DNA of 64,000 nucleotides from Streptomyces sp. GQFP (GCF_021545335.1 NZ_CP089312.1:4836001-4900000), one strand, 5' to 3'. Counted from the first letter of the stretch, positions 50,816-59,795 are shown. Made by a program: numbers and translations. Notes: generated by a model not told the origin, from the sequence alone.

Positions 50816-52416
50816 GAGTGAGCGATGTGAGCGGCACAGGCAGCGCGGGCGGTACGAGCGGTGCGGGGAAGCCCCGGTCGTCCTGGCCGGTCCTCCTGGT
50901 CGTGGTCTGCGCGCAGATGCTGATCTGGCTGGACACGTCGGTCCTCAACGTCGCCGTCACCACCCTGGCCGACCCGGCCGACGGACTGGGCGCGTCCCCG
51001 GCCGAGTTGGAGTGGGTGGCGAGCGCGTACACCCTCGTCTTCGCGGGCGCCCTGTTCGCGGGCGGCGCGCTGGCCGACCGTTTCGGCCCCCGGACCACGC
51101 TCCTGGCGGGCCTGGCGCTGTTCGGCGCGGCCTCGGGAGCAGGCGCGTTCGCCTCCTCCCCCGGCTGGCTGATCGTGGCGCGGGCCGTGATGGGCGCGGG
51201 CAGCGCACTCCTCATGCCCGCAACGCTGTCGGTGATCGTGCAGAGCACCCCGGAGGAGAAACGTACGCGGGCGATCGCGATCTGGAGTTCGTCCAGCGGC
51301 CTGGGCGTGGCCGTGGGCCCGGTGGTCGGCGGGGCGCTGCTCAGCAACTTCTGGTGGGGCTCGGTGTTCCTCGTGAACGTGCCGATCGTGGCGCTGTGCA
51401 TGGCCGGAGTGGCAGCGGTCGTACCGGAGTTGAAGAGTCCGAGGCGTCGCCAACTGGACCTCCCCGGCCTGGCGTTGTCGGTCGTGGGCCTCGGTGGAGT
51501 CGTCTACGGGATCATCGAGTTGGGCAACGGCCGGACCTGGTACGGCCCCCACGTCCTCCTCCCCCTCCTCCTGGGCGGCGCGTTGCTGACCGCGTTCGTG
51601 GCGGGCCAGCTCAGATCACCGGCCCCCAGTCTGGACGTACGACTGTTCCGGCAGCCCGGGTTCGCGGCGGGCAGCGTCGTGCTGCTGATCGCGTTCATGG
51701 CCCTGGCCGGGCACCTCTTCTACGCGGCGTTCTACCTCCAGGGCCCGCGCGGCCTCTCCCCCGCCGACGCCGGGACGGTGATGATCGCCGCCGCGATCGG
51801 CATAGTCCTGGGCAGCCAGGCGTCCCCGGCGATGAGCCGCCTGCTCACGGCCCGTTGGACGGTGGCGGCGGGAGTCCTGGCCACGGCGGTCACGTACATC
51901 GCGTACGCCTGGCTGGACGGCGGAACCCCCATCTGGTTCATCGCCACGCTGCTGTGGGTGCAGGGCTTCGGCATGGGCCTGGTCGGTACGCCGGTCACGG
52001 CCGTGATGATGAGCGGGGTGCCGCCGCAGCTGGCGGGTGCGGGGTCGGCGGTCAACAGCGTGACGCGTCAGGTGGGCGGGACGCTGGGGGTGGCGATGGC
52101 GGGTTCGATCCTGTCGGGGGTGTACCGGGCGAGAATGTCGGACACCTCCGAACTACCTTCTGCGGTAAGGGAGTTGCCCGCTCCCGCCGCGGGCCGGGCC
52201 CGCACGTCCGCGGAGGCGGCCCGCTCCCTGGCCGACTCCCTCCACCTACCGGAACTGGCGACGACGGCCGACCGGGCCTTCCTCGACGCGATGTACGCGG
52301 CCACCCTCTCCATCGCCGCCCTGGCCCTGATCGGCTTCGCGGTATCGGTGGTGGGCCTGCGGACACGGCCACCGAGACCGCGAACCGCAGTCCCGTCGAA
52401 GGTGGATTCCAAGTAG
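50803..52416 (+). CDS. DHA2-family MFS exporter (14 TM)
   Basis: 537 aa. About 14 hydrophobic helices with the first at VLLVVVCAQMLIWLDTSVLNVAV, motif A GGALADRFGPRTTLL, and motif C-like SGLGVAVGPVVGGALL. DHA2 (EmrB/QacA-type) transporters in biosynthetic clusters export the product or give self-resistance. GGAGG lies 9 bases before the ATG. It overlaps the lyase gene; the ketoreductase gene follows after 32 bases. Confidence 0.9.
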   Translation: MGRVRVSDVSGTGSAGGTSGAGKPRSSWPVLLVVVCAQMLIWLDTSVLNVAVTTLADPADGLGASPAELEWVASAYTLVFAGALFAGGALADRFGPRTTLLAGLALFGAASGAGAFASSPGWLIVARAVMGAGSALLMPATLSVIVQSTPEEKRTRAIAIWSSSSGLGVAVGPVVGGALLSNFWWGSVFLVNVPIVALCMAGVAAVVPELKSPRRRQLDLPGLALSVVGLGGVVYGIIELGNGRTWYGPHVLLPLLLGGALLTAFVAGQLRSPAPSLDVRLFRQPGFAAGSVVLLIAFMALAGHLFYAAFYLQGPRGLSPADAGTVMIAAAIGIVLGSQASPAMSRLLTARWTVAAGVLATAVTYIAYAWLDGGTPIWFIATLLWVQGFGMGLVGTPVTAVMMSGVPPQLAGAGSAVNSVTRQVGGTLGVAMAGSILSGVYRARMSDTSELPSAVRELPAPAAGRARTSAEAARSLADSLHLPELATTADRAFLDAMYAATLSIAALALIGFAVSVVGLRTRPPRPRTAVPSKVDSK

Positions 52417-52448
52417 CGGACGCAACCGAGAAGAGGAGGTAACAGAGG

Positions 52449-53204
52449 GTGGAGGAGAGGAACTTGGAGAGCGAGGCCATGATGGCGCAGGCGACTCCCC
52501 GGTCGGTCTTCGTCACCGGCGGGAACAGGGGGATCGGGCTGGCGATAGCCCGTCGTTTCGCGACGGCGGGCGACCGGGTCGCAGTGACGTACCGGGACGG
52601 GAAGCCGCCAGCGTCGGAGGGATTCCTGTCCGTACGCTGCGATGTGACGGACAGTCAACAAGTGGACCAGGCCTTCAAGGAGGCCGAGGCGGCACACGGC
52701 CCGGTGACGGTCCTGATCGCCAACGCGGGCACCTCGAACGACCGTCTGCTGGTCCGGATGACGGAGGACGACTTCGCCTCGGTCATCGACACCAACCTCA
52801 CCGGCGCCTTCCGGGTCACCCAGCGCGCGGTACGCGGAATGCTCCGCGAGGGCCACGGCCGTATCGTCCTGATCTCCTCGACGGCGGCCCTGCACGGCTC
52901 AGCCGGCCAGACCAACTACGCGGCGGCGAAAGCGGGGTTGATCGGCTTCGCCCGCTCCCTGACCCGCGAACTGGGCCCAAGGGACATCACCTGCAATGTG
53001 ATCGCACCCGGCCTCACGGAAACGGACATGAGCGCCGCCCTCACCCCCGACCAGCGCCGCGACCTCCTCCGCCAGACCCCGGCGGGCCGCCTCGGCCACC
53101 CGGACGAGATCGCGGACGCGGTGACGTTCGTGGCGGGGGCGGGGGCCGGGTATGTGCGGGGGGCGGTGATTCCGGTGGACGGGGGTGCGGGGTTGGGGCA
53201 TTGA
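52449..53204 (+). CDS. fabG: FabG-type 3-oxoacyl-ACP reductase
   Basis: 251 aa classical SDR: cofactor motif VFVTGGNRGIGLA, LIANAGTS, catalytic Ser in VLISSTAALHG, Tyr and Lys in QTNYAAAKAGLIGFARSL, and the FabG-type ending YVRGAVIPVDGGAGLGH. GAGGAGGT precedes the GTG at 52449; the ATG at 52479 is an alternative start. As the only ketoreductase in the cluster it should reduce the beta-keto group made by the KS pair. Last gene of the biosynthetic transcription unit, followed by a hairpin at 53269. Confidence 0.9.
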   Translation: MEERNLESEAMMAQATPRSVFVTGGNRGIGLAIARRFATAGDRVAVTYRDGKPPASEGFLSVRCDVTDSQQVDQAFKEAEAAHGPVTVLIANAGTSNDRLLVRMTEDDFASVIDTNLTGAFRVTQRAVRGMLREGHGRIVLISSTAALHGSAGQTNYAAAKAGLIGFARSLTRELGPRDITCNVIAPGLTETDMSAALTPDQRRDLLRQTPAGRLGHPDEIADAVTFVAGAGAGYVRGAVIPVDGGAGLGH

Positions 53205-53268
53205 GGGGGCAGGTACGAGGTGGGTGTCGAGGTCGCCGGGCGGCACGTCATCTGCACATGCCCGGCCG

Positions 53269-53317
53269 CCCCAGATGCAAAAGCACAGTTTATAAAAGTG
53301 CACTTCTACATCTGGGG
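53269..53317. terminator. Inverted repeat at the end of the biosynthetic cluster
   Basis: CCCCAGATG (53269-53277) and CATCTGGGG (53309-53317) pair perfectly; an inner GCAC/GTGC can extend the stem with bulges. The loop is conspicuously AT-rich (AGTTTATAAAAG), rare in this genome. It follows the last cluster gene by 65 bases and probably terminates it. The AT-rich core could also be a promoter. Confidence 0.5.
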
Positions 53318-53350
53318 GACTTCTGAGCGGTCTACCCGCCCGCGTCGGCC

Positions 53351-53677
53351 ATGGCATCAACCTCACGGCCCACGGTCGCGGGCCTCCCCCGTGATCCCCG
53401 GGCCGACGAGTATCCGATGCCGATCGTTCCGCACGGGCGGCATGCCGTGCCCCGCACTGCCGAGCTGCGTCATGGCAAGGTCGTCAGCCTTCACTGCTTC
53501 GGGCGGACGATCAGGGCACTGCGACGGTGGTACGGGCAGCTCTATCCGTCTGACGGACAATTCCTGGAACGCGCCGAGCACCTCATCAACCACGGCGCCA
53601 CGGTCGGCGCCGCCGCCCGCTCGATCGGCTTCGAGGCCGCACGCATGCTGTGCCGCCTGCGCACGCGCGCGGTCTGA
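53351..53677 (+). CDS. Hypothetical protein, doubtful
   Basis: 108 aa with normal GC-rich third positions but no clear ribosome binding site. Contains PMPIVPHGRHAVPRTAELRH and a basic helical C-terminal half (TIRALRRWYGQLYP, GATVGAAARSIGFEAARML) that loosely recalls a helix-turn-helix. No family recognised. Might be a remnant of a larger regulator. Confidence 0.35.
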   Translation: MASTSRPTVAGLPRDPRADEYPMPIVPHGRHAVPRTAELRHGKVVSLHCFGRTIRALRRWYGQLYPSDGQFLERAEHLINHGATVGAAARSIGFEAARMLCRLRTRAV

Positions 53678-53898
53678 CTTCTGACGCATTCCGCGGTCGG
53701 CTTCGCGCAGTCGGCCGATCACCGTCGCCTTTGCCAAATGGGCGCGTTGCAGCGGGCAGGCGGTTTATTTGTGAAACACCTGGGGCGATTACGGCACAAG
53801 ATCGACTTCCCGCCGAGGAAGTCGGACGGCCGACCATATACTCGATTGTCGATATCGACTCCCACCCAAAACCATCTCCATCAAGGAGCATTGAGTTC

Positions 53899-54351
53899 GT
53901 GCAGAATGTAACGGGGAAAGCACTTCTCGTCGGGGCGGCCACAGCACTCGCCATCACCATCGCGACACCGGCTCAGGCCGCGTCCGTCATCGACAAGGGT
54001 GACACCGCCTGCGCCAGGAAGAACTCCGCCGGACGGTGCACCTACGGGATAGGCGTGATCTGGCAGTACAAGAAGGGCTCCAACACCCGCACGGTGACCT
54101 TCGTCAGCGCCGAGATCAGGCCGGCCAAGACGGGCGCCTCCGCCCGCTGGCTCTACAAGAAGCCGGGCGGCAAGACCCACGTCGGCAAGTCCTGGCGCAA
54201 GGCCGTCAAGGGCTCCAACAGCACCGGCAGCTGGTCCGAGACCACGTGGGGCACCATGCAGAGCACCACGGGGCCCAAGTTCCCCAAGAACACGCAGATT
54301 TGCATCCAATGGAAGGGCTACGAGAAGAAGGCCTGCCTCAAGGTCACGTAG
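53899..54351 (+). CDS. Small secreted basic protein, unknown function
   Basis: 150 aa. Signal peptide (VQNVTGKALLVGAATALAI, cleavage at AQA) and a mature domain with four cysteines (TACARKN, GRCTYG, QICIQ, KACLKV), rich in Lys, Trp, Ser and Thr. AAGGAG lies upstream of the GTG, somewhat far at 10 bases. Its region is less GC-rich upstream than the neighbours. The small disulfide-bonded basic fold resembles secreted toxin or inhibitor scaffolds, but no family is recognised. Confidence 0.65.
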   Translation: MQNVTGKALLVGAATALAITIATPAQAASVIDKGDTACARKNSAGRCTYGIGVIWQYKKGSNTRTVTFVSAEIRPAKTGASARWLYKKPGGKTHVGKSWRKAVKGSNSTGSWSETTWGTMQSTTGPKFPKNTQICIQWKGYEKKACLKVT

Positions 54352-54426
54352 CCCCGGGCCTGGCGCACAGCCAAGGCCGGTGATCCAGGGGCGCGCCGCA
54401 ACGCGCCCCTGGAGTCCGCCCTCCGG

Positions 54427-54633
54427 TCAGTGCTTGATGTGTTCCACGAAGGAGCCCCAGGCCGCTTCGGAAGCAACCAGGATCGGCCCGTGGAGGTTCT
54501 TGCTGTCGCGGACGGGGACAACGCCGGGGAGGTCTTTGGAGACCTCTAGGCAGTTGCCGCCGTTGTTGCTGTAGGAGGACTTGACCCAGTTCTCCACGCC
54601 GGATGCCGTGAACGTGGTCGGCTGTATGTTCAT
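54427..54633 (-). CDS. DUF397 protein
   Basis: 68 aa. VENWVKSSYSNNGGNCLEVS, VVPVRDSKNLHGPILVASEA and WGSFVEHIK are the complete DUF397 consensus. Start overlaps the stop of the upstream HTH/DUF5753 gene (ATGA). DUF397 proteins are the small partners of such regulators (BldB/WhiJ-type systems) and are thought to modulate them. Confidence 0.92.
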   Translation of the reverse strand: MNIQPTTFTASGVENWVKSSYSNNGGNCLEVSKDLPGVVPVRDSKNLHGPILVASEAAWGSFVEHIKH

Positions 54634-55502
54634 TCTGAGATCTCTCGCGATAGCTGGTTCAGGATCTTCGGAGTGTCGCGCGGGGGAAGGGCGTTCGACG
54701 TCATGGCGTCGAACATCCGAGAGAACCGGCCGACTTCACGCGGCTTGTCGGTGACGGCGACGGTCCGCATCGCGGTGTCGCTCTGGACGGTCGTCGGCAG
54801 GCCGTCGCCGAGGATCATGATGTTCACGTCGTGGAAAGCCACGTAACCCCGCTCCCCGTGGGGGAGAACCTGGATGGTGACGTTCTCCAGGGCGGCCAGC
54901 TCGATCAGTTCGGCGTACTGATCACGCATCACGTCCGCGCTGCCGACGGGATACCGCAGAGCCGGTTCGTTGAGAACCACCCAGAGTTTCACGGGCTCGT
55001 CCTCACGCGTGAGCGCCTCCTTCCGCTTCATACGCATACGCACGCTCTGCTGCATAAACTCCGTCGTGCTTTCGTCGATGAGCTTGTGCAGTTCGTGTAC
55101 GGCTTCCGCGTATGCCTCGGTCTGAAGCAGGCCCGGGATGACGGACGGGTGGAAGGCCCGGATCTCCCGGGCTGCCGCTTCGATGCCGAGGAAGCGAGGC
55201 ATGCCGGAGAGCATGTTCGTACTGCCGTCCAACCACCACTCCCGGCTGGACGCCTCCCGCTGGAGAGCGACCAGGCGGTCCATCTGATCCTCGTCGGTGA
55301 TCCCGTAGCGCTCCAGCAGTTCCCGCAGGTGGCCGGCCTGCCGGAAGGACTTCCAGCCGGTCTCGACACGCTGGAGGGTGCTCTCGTCGATGCTCAGGCC
55401 GTCGACAGCTTGAGCCATGGTGAGCCTGGCCTCCTTGCGCAACTGCCGTAGTTCATGGCCGAGTCCGATCCGCCTGGCGGTTGGCTGAGGTTTTGCGGCC
55501 AT
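54630..55502 (-). CDS. HTH (XRE) regulator with DUF5753, WhiJ-like
   Basis: 290 aa. N-terminal Cro/CI helix-turn-helix (LGHELRQLRKEARLTMAQAV, LSIDESTLQRVETGWKSF), then the DUF5753 sensor domain (FHPSVIPGLLQTEAYAEAV, QVLPHGERGYVAFHDVNIMI, VGRFSRMFDAM). ATG at 55502 preceded by GGGGAG; an ATG 7 codons upstream is less likely. Operon with DUF397. Regulator family is linked to development and antibiotic control in Streptomyces. Confidence 0.9.
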   Translation of the reverse strand: MAAKPQPTARRIGLGHELRQLRKEARLTMAQAVDGLSIDESTLQRVETGWKSFRQAGHLRELLERYGITDEDQMDRLVALQREASSREWWLDGSTNMLSGMPRFLGIEAAAREIRAFHPSVIPGLLQTEAYAEAVHELHKLIDESTTEFMQQSVRMRMKRKEALTREDEPVKLWVVLNEPALRYPVGSADVMRDQYAELIELAALENVTIQVLPHGERGYVAFHDVNIMILGDGLPTTVQSDTAMRTVAVTDKPREVGRFSRMFDAMTSNALPPRDTPKILNQLSREISE

Positions 55503-55750
55503 GTGCTCCCCGATCCCGCGCATGTGCGCGCGTTGCGTGCGATGTGTTCAGCCTTGCATCCGGTGCGCGCGCCGCGGAAGCCATGCGCATGCATTGGCAA
55601 GTGCCAATTTTCCCACTGAGACTGATTACTGGCAGATTCTATTGCGAATGCCGGACGTTGAGGAGGACGGTGATCCCGAGACGAAAAGACCCCGGCGAGT
55701 CGGTCAGGACTCCCGGGGCACGGCCCACCAACTGGTAGGAGTTGATGAAC

Positions 55751-56059
55751 ATGGCCGAGCGTAGCGCTGCCGCGCTGCACTGGGTTGGGGTGACCCTGGT
55801 TCTCTGGGGCCTCACCCGCCTGATCCCACCGACCGGCGTCCGCCGGAAACCTCCGACGACGGCGCCGACCGTCATGACCAGCACGACCGCAAGTGAACTT
55901 GCCGGTTCGGCGGTACGGGTGCCCGCTGCGCGCCGGTCGCCGTACAGCACCGACCGGGCGCCCCTGGACGGTTCGGCGTCCCGACTGTCCCGGCCCTACC
56001 TCCCCGCCTTCGCTGACCTTGTTGTCCACGCCGAGCTGAGCACGGTGGGGGCCCGATGA
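55751..56059 (+). CDS. Small hypothetical membrane protein, first of a three-gene operon
   Basis: 102 aa. One N-terminal hydrophobic helix (ALHWVGVTLVLWGLTRLI) and a Ser/Thr/Pro-rich tail. AGGAG (55737-55741) is 9 bases before the ATG at 55751; an ATG at 55745 is alternative. The stop overlaps the next ATG. Divergent from the HTH/DUF397 operon. No family recognised. Confidence 0.55.
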   Translation: MAERSAAALHWVGVTLVLWGLTRLIPPTGVRRKPPTTAPTVMTSTTASELAGSAVRVPAARRSPYSTDRAPLDGSASRLSRPYLPAFADLVVHAELSTVGAR

Positions 56060-56256
56060 CCGGCCAGCGGGGTACCAGGGTTCAAGCGGCCGTACGCCAG
56101 GCCGAGTTGCCGATGCTGCGCGCCTACCGGCTCTGGTTCGAGCACGCCCGCAAGTGCGTCGGCTGCAAGCCCGCCCGCAGGGCGATGGACGGGTGCGAGA
56201 CCGGACAAGAGCTGTGGGGCACCTACCGCCACGCGTACGACGGAGGCGCCGGATGA
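56056..56256 (+). CDS. Small hypothetical protein with Cys pair
   Basis: 66 aa. Helical, RVQAAVRQAELPMLRAYRLW, then KCVGCKPARRAMDGCETGQ with three cysteines, which could form a small metal site. Overlaps both neighbours by ATGA. Small proteins of this kind accompany HTH/DUF397 loci in Streptomyces; function unknown. Confidence 0.6.
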   Translation: MTGQRGTRVQAAVRQAELPMLRAYRLWFEHARKCVGCKPARRAMDGCETGQELWGTYRHAYDGGAG

Positions 56257-56636
56257 CCACCCAACCCACCGACACCTGCGGGACCGTTCGCGCCTCGCTG
56301 TTCTACCGGGCACCGATCCTCAGCGAGACCGGCGCGTGCGTCCTCCCCAAGAGGCACGAGGGCGACCACCAGGACGCCAAGGGCGCACGCTGGTACGTGA
56401 TTCCGCTCGTCGGCGGAGCGGACCTCGGCGGGAAAAGGGGCCACGCGATGACCCCCGAACCGACCTGGACAGCGGAAGCCCCCTTCTGTTCCCCCCGCTG
56501 CGTCCTGGGCCAGCACCCCGGATGCCGCGACTCCGAACCCCGCGACACCGGCGTACCCGGAGTCCACTACCTCGTGTGCACCTGCGCCTGCCACCACCCG
56601 GCACCGGCGACAGGAGACGTCGATGAACCCCTTTGA
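56253..56636 (+). CDS. Cys/His-rich small hypothetical protein
   Basis: 127 aa. Contains TDTCGTVRASLFYRAPI, ACVLPKRHEGDHQDAKG, APFCSPRCVLGQHPGC and VCTCACHHPAP: at least eight cysteines and several histidines, suggesting zinc-binding. The start ATG overlaps the stop of the previous gene. No family recognised with confidence; resembles proteins found in regulatory small-gene operons of this genus. Confidence 0.6.
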   Translation: MTTQPTDTCGTVRASLFYRAPILSETGACVLPKRHEGDHQDAKGARWYVIPLVGGADLGGKRGHAMTPEPTWTAEAPFCSPRCVLGQHPGCRDSEPRDTGVPGVHYLVCTCACHHPAPATGDVDEPL

Positions 56637-56695
56637 TGCCAGGCCGAGTTGGCTGCGTGTGCAACACGGGCCAATGCTCTGGCCAGACGGCCGTC

Positions 56696-57140
56696 TCACA
56701 TCCGGGATCTCAGTACGTCGACCTCACAGCCCGGCGCGAACGGGTCGAAGCCGTGCTCGGTCAGCCAGCGAACGCTCAGCAGGCTTCGTAACGACCACCA
56801 CGCGTGGATCACGTCGATGTCGATGCCGTAGCCGTAGCCGTAGCCGTAGCCGGTGATGACGTCGTCGAGGTGTTCCTCGTGTCCGAGCGTGAAGGTGGCG
56901 AGGTCGTGCAGGGCATCGCCCTGGCCCGCCTCGGACCAGTCGATGATGCCGGTGACCTCGTCGCCGTCGACAAAGACGTGCGCGATCTGCAGGTCGCCGT
57001 GTGTGAACGCCGGAGTCCACGGCCGGAGCGCGGCCTCGGCGACCTGGCGGTTGCGGGTGACCAGGTCGGCGGGCAGGAGGCCGTTCGTCACGAGCGCCCC
57101 GCACTCGTCGTCGAGTTCCGCCGTCAGCTCGACGATGCTC
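56696..57140 (-). pseudogene. Aminoglycoside/choline phosphotransferase, 3' remnant
   Basis: The minus strand reads VELTAELDDECGAL, then the catalytic loop AFTHGDLQIAHVFVDGD and the metal-binding GIIDWSEAGQGDALHDLATF of APH-family kinases, through a GYGYGYGYG repeat to the stop. In the catalytic loop the usual HGDxxxxN ends in His instead of Asn. The N-terminal lobe is missing: similarity stops at about 57140, where an IS5-type fragment begins. Not functional. Confidence 0.75.
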
Positions 57141-57156
57141 CGGCCGGCCTGGCCAG

Positions 57157-57284
57157 GTCGAGGTGGCAGCTGCTGTGGAAGGTGCAGGCCGCCGAGGACG
57201 CGGCCAGCGGGATCGACTGGGACGTGTCCGTGGACTCCACTGCGGTGCGCGCCCACCAGCACGCCGCCGGTGCACGGATGGAGG
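57157..57284 (+). mobile_element. IS5-type transposase internal fragment
   Basis: The plus strand reads RWQLLWKVQAAEDA, DWDVSVDSTAVRAHQHAAGAR, the DDE-domain start of Streptomyces IS5-family transposases, where the Asp of SVDST is the first catalytic residue. Only about 42 codons remain, with no IS ends. It joins a broken phosphotransferase gene on one side to a broken secreted-protein gene on the other. Confidence 0.75.
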
Positions 57285-57287
57285 GTC

Positions 57288-59376
57288 TTCCCGTTGCTGG
57301 CGGCAAGCGTCAACTTCCCGCTCGCCGTCGGCTTCGGCAGTTGCCGCACCCTCGTGTACTGACTACCGTCCGCACGCAGATCCACGCCGGCGGGGCTGTC
57401 GGTGGAGATGACGGCGAGGGAAAGGGGGTCACCTGCGGCCATTTGACCGTCACATCCCCCGCGTTGGTGAGGTAGGCGACGGGGCCGCCGAACCGGTCCA
57501 CAGCCCAGAAACGCCCACGCCGGTCGGCGGGCGCGCCCACCTGGTCCTTCAGCGGGCCCAGTTCGCTGGTGCCCACGCGATCGGACGGAACCGCGCCGGG
57601 GAAGTAGGTGATCTCCAGCTTGGCCGCCGCTTCGTTCTGGCTGACGAGGTAACCGTCGGCCAGTTCCGCGTAGCCTGACGGCACCGTGATCACATGTTTC
57701 GTAGTGCGGTCGTAGACACCGGCTTTCCCGGTGGGACCGCAGGACCAGTAGATCCATCGATCCACCACCTGAATCTCCTCGGGGATGCAAGGGGCGCCCA
57801 CGGACACCGCGGAGCCGCGTGCCTTCATCGACGGCAGGGACACCGCGGAGACGGTGCCGCTCTCGCGGCCCGCGCTCCACAGCTCGTTGCCCCACAGAGA
57901 AGCAGCGTGCCACTGGGCGGTGTGGCTCAGCTCCTTGGTTCCGTCGAGGACGTACTGGAACCGTGAGTTGGGGCGCTGAAGGGTGTACCTGCCGGATGCC
58001 GACAGCGTGGGCACCCAGTGGCCCCGGGGAAACCGGACGACGTCGCCTTCCCCGGTGGGGACCAGCCGCAGGCACTCCCCGGTGCACTGCAGGTCCCCCC
58101 TGGGCCCGTCCGCGGGATGCCGCCCGAGGTCGCCGACGTTCCGCAGGGGCGTGGCGTTCAGCGTGCCCCCGGCGGTAAGCGACAGGGAGGAGCCGGAAAG
58201 ATATGTGGTCGCGCGAGAGACACCAGGCGGTACGTGCAGTGTGCCGACCCGCAGTTGTCCATGGTCGACCGCGACACCGCCGACGTCGTACACCGTCTGC
58301 CGTGGCAGCGGTACGTGTACGCCGACGGCCGGGGTCCCGTCGGCGCCGAGCGTAATGCGCCGAACCGCCCAGTCGTCCGGGTCCGAGCCGCTCACGACGT
58401 AGACGGCGCCGTCTACGCCTGTGATGGGCCGGGTGTCGGATTTCGGCAGCAGGGTGAGGGCCGTGCCGCCGGCGGCGGGCTGGGCCAGGAGTTCGCCGTC
58501 GCCGCCGGGGTAGACAATCCAGTCGTCCAGCAACGTCAGATTGCTTGGAGAATTCTTGAGGGGGGTTCGGGGCGCGTCCGGATGGTCACGGTCGACGAGG
58601 TAGCGGGGCTGATCGTCTGCGAAGGAGTCGTACAAGACCGTGGTGGCGCTGAGCGACACCAGTTGCGTGGCCGAGGCGCCATCCTCGGGCACCACGGTCA
58701 GGCGGCCGGCCGCGAAGTCCAGCAGCGTCTGGATGCCGTAAGGGCCCCCGAAATGGATGGCGGCTCCCCGGGAGTCCACCAGCGCGTCGGTGACGGTTCC
58801 CGGCAAGGTGTCCGGGACGCCGGACACCAGCCGGTCGACCGGGCGGCCACCGGCCGCGGGCATCTCCAGCAGGTGCAGCGTCCACTTGCCAGCTGTTTTC
58901 CGCAGCGTCATCAGGCGGTTCTCGGCGAACACCGTCGTGGCGGTGTCGCCGGCCGGCAGATCGAACTGTACGGCCTTGCCAGTGTCGTAGTCCCGGATCC
59001 GGTAGGAGCGGGTGGTGCCGACCTGCTCCAGGCCGAAGCCACCATTGACGCCCCACATGTCGTTGAGATGGAGGGGCTGGGGCAGGCCGTTCACGTATGT
59101 ACTGTCCCGCCGCTCCCACGTGAACTGGGCCGGATTGCCACTCTCGGTGCCGAGGGACAGAAAGCCGGAATCGTCGGCACTGATCGGGGCCGCCGGCTGC
59201 GCCAGCGGCCCCAGCTCCCCCTTGAGGGTGACCGACGGCATCCCCGCGCTGTCCGCGACCGCGGACCCCGCCTCCGCCGACGGCACCAGCCCCGCCCCAA
59301 CCGCCAGGACCGTCACGACCGAGGCAGCCCCTGACCTGCCCCTTCGCCACCCTCGCCGACGTCCTGCCCGCGTCAT
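57288..59376 (-). pseudogene. Secreted beta-propeller-like protein, frameshifted and truncated
   Basis: From an ATG at 59376: signal peptide (ASVVTVLAVGAGLVPSAEA), then about 600 residues of beta-strand repeats (GNPAQFTWERRDSTYVNGLP, IRDYDTGKAVQFDLPAGD, DRWIYWSCGPTGKAGVYDR). The frame loses sense after DVTVKWPQV. The other frame continues convincingly as PLSLAVISTDSPAG to KLTLAASNGKTL. One extra base in the G5 tract at 57424-57428 would join them. Coding sense then ends at the IS fragment. Homologues of this type, as I recall, continue with more C-terminal domains. Confidence 0.75.
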
Positions 59377-59637
59377 GCGCCCGCCCCCGATCCGTTGATC
59401 CCTTGAACATCATGTGTGATCGCTGAACACCGTGGACGGCGTTCAGCCGCTGTGCCGATCCATCTGACGCTCGATCCCCTCGGAACGTTGTACGGGGACG
59501 ACGTGGCGTCCTGACCGCCCGACGGTCCCGCCGCACCCACACTTGCCTTCACCGACTCTCGCGGATATCCGCCCAGTTCACACGCCGCTTGCGATGTACT
59601 GGGCCACCCTCTGGGGGCCTAGGCGTTGTTTCTCGGG

Positions 59638-59779
59638 TCATGTGCGGAGCCAGATGAGGAGTGCGGCGAGGGTGACGGTGCCGAGGTAGGTGTAGGCCCG
59701 TTTCTTGTAGTGCTCGCGGTTGATCCCGGTGGGCCGGCCGCCACGGGATCCGCGGTCGTGGCGGTGTCTGAGCTGGTCG
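59638..59779 (-). mobile_element. IS5-type transposase 3' remnant
   Basis: The minus strand reads DQLRHRHDRGSRGGRPTGI, then NREHYKKRAYTYLGTVTLAA and LLIWLRT followed by a stop: the C-terminal end of an IS5-family transposase including the Glu/Lys-rich Y-K-K segment. About 47 codons remain. Opposite orientation to the fragment at 57157, so they are not ends of one copy in place. Confidence 0.8.
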
Positions 59780-59795
59780 AGTCGCTCGGGAAGAG

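Noticed and set aside
57157..59779. A complete IS5-type insertion sequence
   Set aside because: The two transposase pieces are short, non-overlapping and in opposite orientation, with an unrelated gene between them.
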